Source: Talaromyces rugulosus
Taxonomy: Eukaryota; Ascomycota; Eurotiomycetes; Eurotiales; Trichocomaceae
Reading direction: 5' to 3'
Assembly (NCBI RefSeq): GCF_013368755.1
Contig: NC_049566.1
Span: 3,596,001 to 3,660,000, forward strand
Length of the DNA: 64,000 nucleotides
Shown here: positions 58,577 to 64,000 of the stretch, piece by piece
How the letters are laid out: every line of letters begins with the position of its first letter
Numbering within the stretch: the first letter of the stretch is position 1
Made by a program: the position numbers and the translations under genes
The notes under the pieces: generated by a model
What the model saw: the letters and a program-made list of their open reading frames with translations, nothing else
Database searches by the model: none
What the model was told of the DNA's origin: nothing

Positions 58577-58833
58577 TATTAGGATCTTAGTCCCTAAAAT
58601 ACTTAGGCTTTGCTTTTATAGAATAACTGCATCTAGTCCGCACCTGGTTCATTATAAAAGAACTTCCTAACACTACACCAGATTCGTTAGGGCGCCCCTG
58701 GGATCCATACTCGCCTGTATCAACATTCGACAATGTGAATCTCTGCAAACCTTTTCCTTCTCTTTCTCACATTCAAATCTATTCAATTCCTGGACCTACA
58801 TAAGGCCAGTAAGACGGGACCTAGCCCGTAACA
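58577..58833 (+). repeat. Gypsy-2 3' LTR
   Basis: 257 bp ending gggacctagcccgtaaca; its start is RIP-altered (tattaggatc for tgttagggtc). Preceded by the polypurine tract. Confidence 0.85.
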
Positions 58834-59302
58834 GAAGAATGGATAACTCACAGCCAATTATGCCACTTATGTCAGCAGCCGCTGAAATGACACTACATAC
58901 ACAGTATATATATAATATATATGTATAATATTAACTAGGATTAGTTTAGTACTCTGGGCACGCTCAGTAAGCTAAGATAAGCTAAAAATAGTGCTTCTAG
59001 ATATAGAATCAGCAATTCTATATAATAAAGCAGTGCTGCTAGATATCAAAGTAATACTTTGATATTGGGAACTATATAGGAACACCCATTTACTATTATA
59101 TATCTAGTTTATTGTATTTTATTCTTTTAAGTAAATAATATACTACTATTACTTTTTAATATACTTTATAGTCTATTATTATAATAGTATTTTATTTATT
59201 CTAGGATTGCTTTACATAACATTCTTATCTTGTCTTCTATTAGCAGAATACCCACCCCGATTCACATCTTGGTGACGAGTTGTTGAACCGATTGACAGAT
59301 AC

Positions 59303-61640
59303 TTTTCTATATTTTTTTTAATACTTTTAGTATTTGTATTTTTCTAAAGAGTTTATAGTATATTATTTTATTTTTATTATATTTGTTACAGTTTTTAATA
59401 TAATTCTTAACCCTTTTTTAGATATAAAGAAAGTAAAATATTTAGATAATTATTTTAATTATCTTTTCAACTCCTTGATGTTCTTTTGTTAGAAGATCAT
59501 AGTAGTACTGAATAACTTCTATAGTTATATTCTACAGTACTCTGTTTATTCTATTCTATATCACTAAGCTCTTCTAGATATCTTTTATAACTTATTTAGC
59601 TTATAATTCTTTTTAAATTTTTTAATCTTTATTTATTTCTTAATATAGTTATTTATAAAATAGATTATTATTAATAACTTTTATTATAGTTACAATAATT
59701 ATATTATAATTATAGTATAGAATTCCTAATTCTTCTTATAGAATATTTATCTTAGAAGATTTTATTTTAATTATATAATCTAGTTGTCTACTTAATACAT
59801 CTATAGCTATATTTTATTTTCTTAGAATATGTTTAATCCTATAATTAAATTTAGCTAGTTCTTTAGCCTATTATATTTATTTTCTAGATAATTCTTTTAT
59901 TATCATAAAGTATTTTAAATTATAATAATTATTTTTAATAATTACTTTATATTTTACTTCTTAAAGATAATGTTATTATTATTAGAATACTTAAACTATT
60001 ATAAGTAATTTTTAATTATAGATATTATAATTAATTTCTACTAATATAAATTTTTTTAAATAGAATACAATAATCTATATTTATTTTTTTTTATTAATTT
60101 ATTTATAGATTACTCTAAGAGCATATCTAGATATATCTATTTATAGAATATTTTATAATTCTAGATTAAATAATTATAAAATTAGTATAATTTTAATAAG
60201 TTCTTTAATATTTTTAAAAGATTATTATCTTCTTATTATTTAATTAAATAATTTATTTTTTTTTAATAATTCTGTTATTAGTGTTATAATATTTAAATAT
60301 TTCTTAAGATATTATTAAATATATTTACTAGCTCTAAGAAAAGATTATATATTGTAGATATTTATTAGAGTTAATTATTCAAAAATAGTATCTAATTTTT
60401 CTTTTAGTATTTCTAGTTTGTTTATTATATATATTATTCCTAGATAATTGACTTATATAGTATTAAATTTATATTTTTTAATTTTAAGAGTTAATCCTGC
60501 TTTTATAAATTTTGTTATAACTAGTTATATATAGTTATTATATTCTTTTAGATTTTTTAAATAAATTATAATATTATTAAAGTATACTGTAATAAAGAGG
60601 TTAAGATATTCTTATAGAATATAGATTATAAATTTTATAAATTTTACCAATAGCCTTTTAAGTCCTATAGATGCTACTAGCTATTTATATAATTCTAAAT
60701 CTATAAAGAATACTGTTTTCTAGATATTATTATTTTTTATTTATAGATTATAGTATCCTTATTTAATATTGAATATTATTATAATTTTTGTGCTTTATAA
60801 TAAATCTTTTTTCTATTCTTAGTATAACGCTTTATTTATATTATTTTTAGTTATATTATTTAATTTTCAGTAGTTAATAACTATTTATGGCGATTTATTA
60901 TATTTTAATATAAATATTACTTATATAAAAACTTTTACTTTTAATTCTCTAATATAACTAGCTACTAAGAATTTTTTAATAAATTCTTTAATAATTTAGA
61001 GTTTATTTTATAAGATTTATTATTATTTTATTTATAGTATCTATATTTTTAGTTTAAAAAATATCTCTACTTTATATTTTTTTTTATATTATAGTAATTG
61101 GTATTCTTTTTTTATAAATAATTTAGTAAAGTTTTAATATTTTTTTAGTAGCTTGTTAAATACTTTTTTTAGTTCTTTTTTATAGATTTTTTTTAGTTTT
61201 CTTTATATTTTAATCTATTAATTTATTTTATTTATTTCTTTAGTATATTTCATCTTTAACTATTAATTTAGTTTAATCTTTATTTACTCTGTTTATAGTA
61301 TCTTCAGGTCTATTAATATTATCTTATATTTTTAGTTAATAATAGGATTATATCTTTATAGCTATATTATTCTAAGTATAATATTAAAATCTTTTCACTT
61401 AAACAGATTTAAATCTAATTAAATACTTTTTTTATATTTTTCTAATTTAATTATAATATTTTTAGTTTATTATATAAATCCTTTAATTATGATTTATCCT
61501 TTAAAATTTTGTATAGTATATTATAGGTTTATTTTATATATTTAGATCCTATTTTTCCTAATATATACCTCACTAATATAATTTGTTAATACTTCTAAGT
61601 TAAAGAGTAGTTTAGCTTTATATTTATTAATTATTTCTTT
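59303..61640 (-). mobile_element. Gypsy-M internal region: integrase to protease
   Basis: On the minus strand this matches Gypsy-A from about 48,860 down to about 46,540 (integrase H2C2 part, RNase H, RT, end of the linker). The LINE-A copy 3 tail begins at 61,641 and interrupts it; the missing 5' half is expected beyond the window. The most AT-rich stretch of the window, with no frame left open. Confidence 0.75.
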
Positions 61641-61662
61641 AATATTATTATTATTATTTAAT

Positions 61663-61926
61663 CAAATTTAACGTCTATACCGAGCCCTAGGCTATGACAG
61701 ACAGCGATTCGTGTGGATTAGGCCTGCTTATAGGGGTTGCCCCCTATAAACCGGTGCCTCTACCCCCATTGGATCCATGCTTTCAAGGTATCTTGCACTT
61801 TCCTCGCCCCAAGCCACTTATATGCGCAGGACGATTCGGGGGCTTATAGTGGGTGGCAACCACTACCCCCTCCTTATGGCCACTAACGTTTGGGCGTTGC
61901 CTACAATAGCGGGCCGCCCCTGCCCG
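61663..61926 (-). other. LINE-A 3' UTR
   Basis: Conserved between all three LINE-A copies (the aacgtctataccgagcccta block next to the tail appears at 25,140, 61,670 and, inverted, at 53,145-53,165). Probably the RNA 3' end recognised by the LINE reverse transcriptase; that role is inference from LINE biology. Confidence 0.65.
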
Positions 61927-64000
61927 CTATCCTTCCCCCTCTCGCTCTCCCTCATCCAGGGCCTCAATGCCCCAATTATCAGTCTTATAGGCCTGCTCCC
62001 AGGCCTGTTGGTTATCCTCTCGCTCCCTAATGGCCCCTATAAACGCCAGCAGCGCTGTAGTGGCCTTTGGGTCCTGGAATAGGCGTGCTTCGGGGCACTG
62101 CTCGCTATCCTGCAGGGCCTTTACCCCCGCTTCGGCCAAGCCGGCATATAGTTTTTCCCGCTGGTGGCACCACTGTCGACAGTTTGTAAGAAGGTGTCTT
62201 ACCGTCTCAGTCCCTCTAGAGCACCCCAAGCAATTAGGGAAGTCTCGGGCCTTAATTCGGTGCAAATAGGCCCCAATTGGTGCGTGGCCAGTCTTGAACT
62301 GGTAATATCGCCGCGCTAGGTGCTTGGGGGTGTTCGCCAACATTGGGTCAAGCTTCCATCCCCGGGGGGGATAGTAGGCCTGGCTTGCCCGCTGGGCACG
62401 CTTTGCAAGCTTTGCAGCAAGCCAGTTGGCCCTGGCAGCTCTATAAGCTTCGGTACAGGCCCGTTGAGCATGTGCCAGTGAGATGCCCGAGTATTTGCCT
62501 GTTCGGGGCTTCCCCGCAGCTTTCTTGGCGGCTTTATCGGCCTCTTCGTTGCCTGGGACCCCCTTATGGCCTGGCACCCAGCATATAGTAACCCTGCGGC
62601 CGGTGGCCTGCAGTTCCTTGGCTAGATCATGTGCCCGCAGCGCCAGGGCTTGGCCAGGGCCTGGCTGGGTATGCTGAAGCCTGCCTATAGCGGCTTGAGC
62701 ATCGAGAAACACCCTAATTGGCCCTCTAAGATTCTCTGCCAGCGCCCACTCTAGGGCTTCGACTACTCCTATTAGTTCTGCATCAAAGACTTCGAAGCCT
62801 GCGCCCAGGGGAGCTAGGCGCGACCTCCAGGGGCCAATAAGTGGCTTATAAGCTACCGCAGCGCCTACGCGCTGATCGTCTAACCTGGAACCGTCTGAGT
62901 AAAGGTCAGTGTTCCCTATCCCACTTAGGGGGTCTGAGGCTAATTGCATAGCGGTTTCAGGGGAGTCTATCCTGAAATCTAGTGGTATAGACCTATTACC
63001 AGGCTCTATTGTACGCTCAAAGCCCTGGGAGGGGTCGGCGGTCAAGGCCTCTCGTAGCCTGCGGGCCAGGCCCATGCCCAGCTTCCAGGGGCCTCGGCGG
63101 GTTGGTGTTGCCCAAGCTCGGTCTTCTAGCGGCTGCTCTCCAGGCTGTGCATGGGCGTCTCCCTCCCTAAGCGTTATGGGGAGTATTTCTGCTGCTGGAT
63201 GCCCCTGGGGAAGTCCTAGGAGTCTCAGGGCATACCGCCGCTGTTTACTATCTAATAGGGCCTCTGCTGGTTCCAAAGCTGCCTCCCTTATAAGCGGTCC
63301 TAATGGGGTGGACTTCAGCATGCCTGTGACTGCCCGGGCCTGGTTATTAATTAGGCCCTGCAGTCCTTCTAGGCAGTTCTTTTGCCCATGCCACCAAAGC
63401 TCGGCCCCATAAAGCGCCACTGACTGCGCGGTGGCCTTTTGGATTCGCCATGCCAGGCCTGGGGGGAGCCCCTGGGCCTTGCACAGTGCCCGCACTCGTC
63501 TTTCAGTATTTTGACCTTTTTGCAGGCGGTACTTATAGTGGGCTTTGAGGGTAAGCTTTGGATCTAGTAAGACCCCTAACCACCGGATGGCTGTTGGGGA
63601 GAATGCCACTAAAGCGTCTCCTACCTGCACCCTAGCTTCCTGGACCTGATTTTTATGTTCCCTGCTGGTGGCCCTAGAGAATAGGATGGCCTCTGTCTTT
63701 TTAGGGTCGAATTTGACGCTATTTGCCAGTCCCCACTCAATAGCAGCTTTTGCCGCTGCTTCTAGCTGCCTGCAGATCTCAGAGACCGAGCTTCCCTGGG
63801 CTACCAGGCCTATGTCATCGGCATAGGACAGGGCCTTGATCCCTGGCACCTGCTGTTCCATAGCCTGAAACACACCCCGGATATAGATAAGAAAGAGGAT
63901 TGGGGAGACCGGTGAGCCCTGGGGCAGCCCTGAGTCAATAGGCTGTTCAGGGGCTTTATAACCGTCAATTACGAGGCTGACCCTTCTATTTGTAAGGAAG
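61927..64000 (-). CDS. LINE-A ORF2 (RT, RNase H, zinc knuckle), 3' part
   Basis: The frame is open from the window edge to the TAG at 61,927 (about 690 codons visible). Upstream of the first internal start-like codon it reads GLPQGSPVSPILFLIYI, RT motif, then YADDIGLVA (63,808-63,825) with both catalytic Asp present. RNase H follows: YSDGSR (about 62,890), FDAELIGVVEALEWAL, VFLDAQAA and WVPGHKGVPGNEEADKAAK, with all acidic residues kept. Near the C-terminus FPNCLGCSRGTETVRHLLTNC forms a CCHC-type knuckle. This domain order fits the Tad1-like fungal LINE clade. It should make reverse transcriptase and RNase H for target-primed retrotransposition; the endonuclease half is outside the window. 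Confidence 0.93.
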   Translation of the reverse strand, partial: FLTNRRVSLVIDGYKAPEQPIDSGLPQGSPVSPILFLIYIRGVFQAMEQQVPGIKALSYADDIGLVAQGSSVSEICRQLEAAAKAAIEWGLANSVKFDPKKTEAILFSRATSREHKNQVQEARVQVGDALVAFSPTAIRWLGVLLDPKLTLKAHYKYRLQKGQNTERRVRALCKAQGLPPGLAWRIQKATAQSVALYGAELWWHGQKNCLEGLQGLINNQARAVTGMLKSTPLGPLIREAALEPAEALLDSKQRRYALRLLGLPQGHPAAEILPITLREGDAHAQPGEQPLEDRAWATPTRRGPWKLGMGLARRLREALTADPSQGFERTIEPGNRSIPLDFRIDSPETAMQLASDPLSGIGNTDLYSDGSRLDDQRVGAAVAYKPLIGPWRSRLAPLGAGFEVFDAELIGVVEALEWALAENLRGPIRVFLDAQAAIGRLQHTQPGPGQALALRAHDLAKELQATGRRVTICWVPGHKGVPGNEEADKAAKKAAGKPRTGKYSGISLAHAQRACTEAYRAARANWLAAKLAKRAQRASQAYYPPRGWKLDPMLANTPKHLARRYYQFKTGHAPIGAYLHRIKARDFPNCLGCSRGTETVRHLLTNCRQWCHQREKLYAGLAEAGVKALQDSEQCPEARLFQDPKATTALLAFIGAIREREDNQQAWEQAYKTDNWGIEALDEGEREGEG

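Larger units (their letters stand above)
53335..58833 (+). mobile_element. Gypsy-2: chromodomain Ty3/gypsy element, RIP-mutated
   Basis: 5' LTR 53,335-53,591 and 3' LTR 58,577-58,833, each 257 bp, TGTTA..TAACA, with a 4-bp TSD gaag (53,331-53,334 and 58,834-58,837). In order on the plus strand: gag (about 54,235-54,950), aspartic protease (about 55,010-55,280; ALINSGCLIYGII, then DIILGLLWMEH), RT (about 55,640-56,300; EFLDDFLSAYLDNMLIF), RNase H (about 56,540-56,780), integrase (about 57,300-58,050; ISMDFIEKLL, SQTDGQTEHANSMIEEYLQ) and a chromodomain relic (about 58,390-58,550). A polypurine tract, aaaggagggga, is at 58,562-58,572. Many stops; inactive. Confidence 0.9.
53326..59297 (+). mobile_element. 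Solo LTR (Gypsy-L/M family), split by Gypsy-2
   Basis: Pieces 53,326-53,334 and 58,838-59,297 make one 469-bp LTR (TGTCAGAAGAATGG..GAACCGATTGACA). It is flanked by a perfect 5-bp TSD, gatac at 53,321-53,325 and 59,298-59,302, with gypsy integrase sequence outside on both sides, so no internal region is missing: a solo LTR from recombination. Gypsy-2 entered 9 bp from its start. Confidence 0.88.
61641..64000 (-). mobile_element. LINE-A copy 3: intact, not RIP-mutated, 3' part in window
   Basis: The 3' tail (TAA/ATT repeats) is at 61,641-61,662 and the 3' UTR runs to 61,926. The sequence matches copy 1 position by position but without the C-to-T changes, and has clearly higher GC. The 5' part lies beyond 64,000. 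Its lack of decay means recent insertion, or escape from RIP. Confidence 0.9.

Noticed and set aside
61777..62588. Several plus-strand ORFs of 60-170 codons across 61,777-63,412
   Set aside because: All are antisense shadows of the intact LINE ORF2.

Overview
The window looks like fungal DNA, most likely from a filamentous ascomycete of the Aspergillus/Penicillium type (Eurotiales). Reasons: introns of 45-76 bp with GT..AG ends and CTRAY-like branch sites, DUF2841- and DUF7924-type proteins, a Fot1/pogo element, Tad1-like LINEs with RNase H, Ty3/gypsy elements, and strong C-to-T decay of repeats of the RIP type. The species cannot be named from the sequence.

Region 1 (1 to about 23,640) is gene-bearing, with normal base composition and small, sparse genes typical of an accessory or subtelomeric segment. 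It holds a three-exon gene for a single-span membrane protein (602-2,234, minus), a DUF7924 pseudogene (3,967-5,696, plus), a DUF2841/YDR124W-like gene (7,077 to about 8,353, minus), an unrecognised gene (9,237-9,800, minus), a 108-aa gene whose start codon is split by an intron (10,658-11,033, minus), a 108-aa FKBP-like gene in three exons (11,761-12,182, minus), a gene with an apparent frameshift in a GGA tract (12,795-13,595, minus), a small cysteine-containing protein (14,308-14,520, plus), a kinase-like protein with a C-terminal membrane helix (15,552-16,493, plus), a two-exon 137-aa gene (17,377-17,845, plus), a 30-residue tandem-repeat protein (17,985-19,994, minus, one apparent frameshift) and a 489-aa disordered protein ending in a chromodomain-like segment and a CxxC knuckle (20,649-22,172, minus). 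No metabolic pathway links them.

Region 2 (about 23,641 to 61,640) is an AT-rich nest of decayed transposons resolved here by target-site duplications (TSDs). A minus-strand Ty3/gypsy (Gypsy-M, 35,379-61,640) is split by (a) a plus-strand LINE-A copy (14-bp TSD), itself split by a plus-strand gypsy (Gypsy-A, TSD TTACT), whose 3' LTR is split by a Fot1/pogo element (TSD TA); and (b) a solo LTR (TSD GATAC), itself split by a second gypsy family with a chromodomain (Gypsy-2, TSD GAAG). To the left, a second LINE family (LINE-B, minus) is cut by the 5' LTR of a truncated gypsy (Gypsy-L), whose LTR carries a full-length RIP-mutated LINE-A copy (16-bp TSD). Gypsy-L ends abruptly at 23,641 against gene-bearing DNA.

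Region 3 (61,641-64,000) is the 3' end of a third, unmutated LINE-A copy whose ORF2 (RT, RNase H, zinc knuckle) is open to the window edge. The three LINE-A copies form a series from intact to heavily RIP-mutated.

Gene models that join exons were derived by hand from splice signals and reading-frame continuity; none was tested against RNA data.
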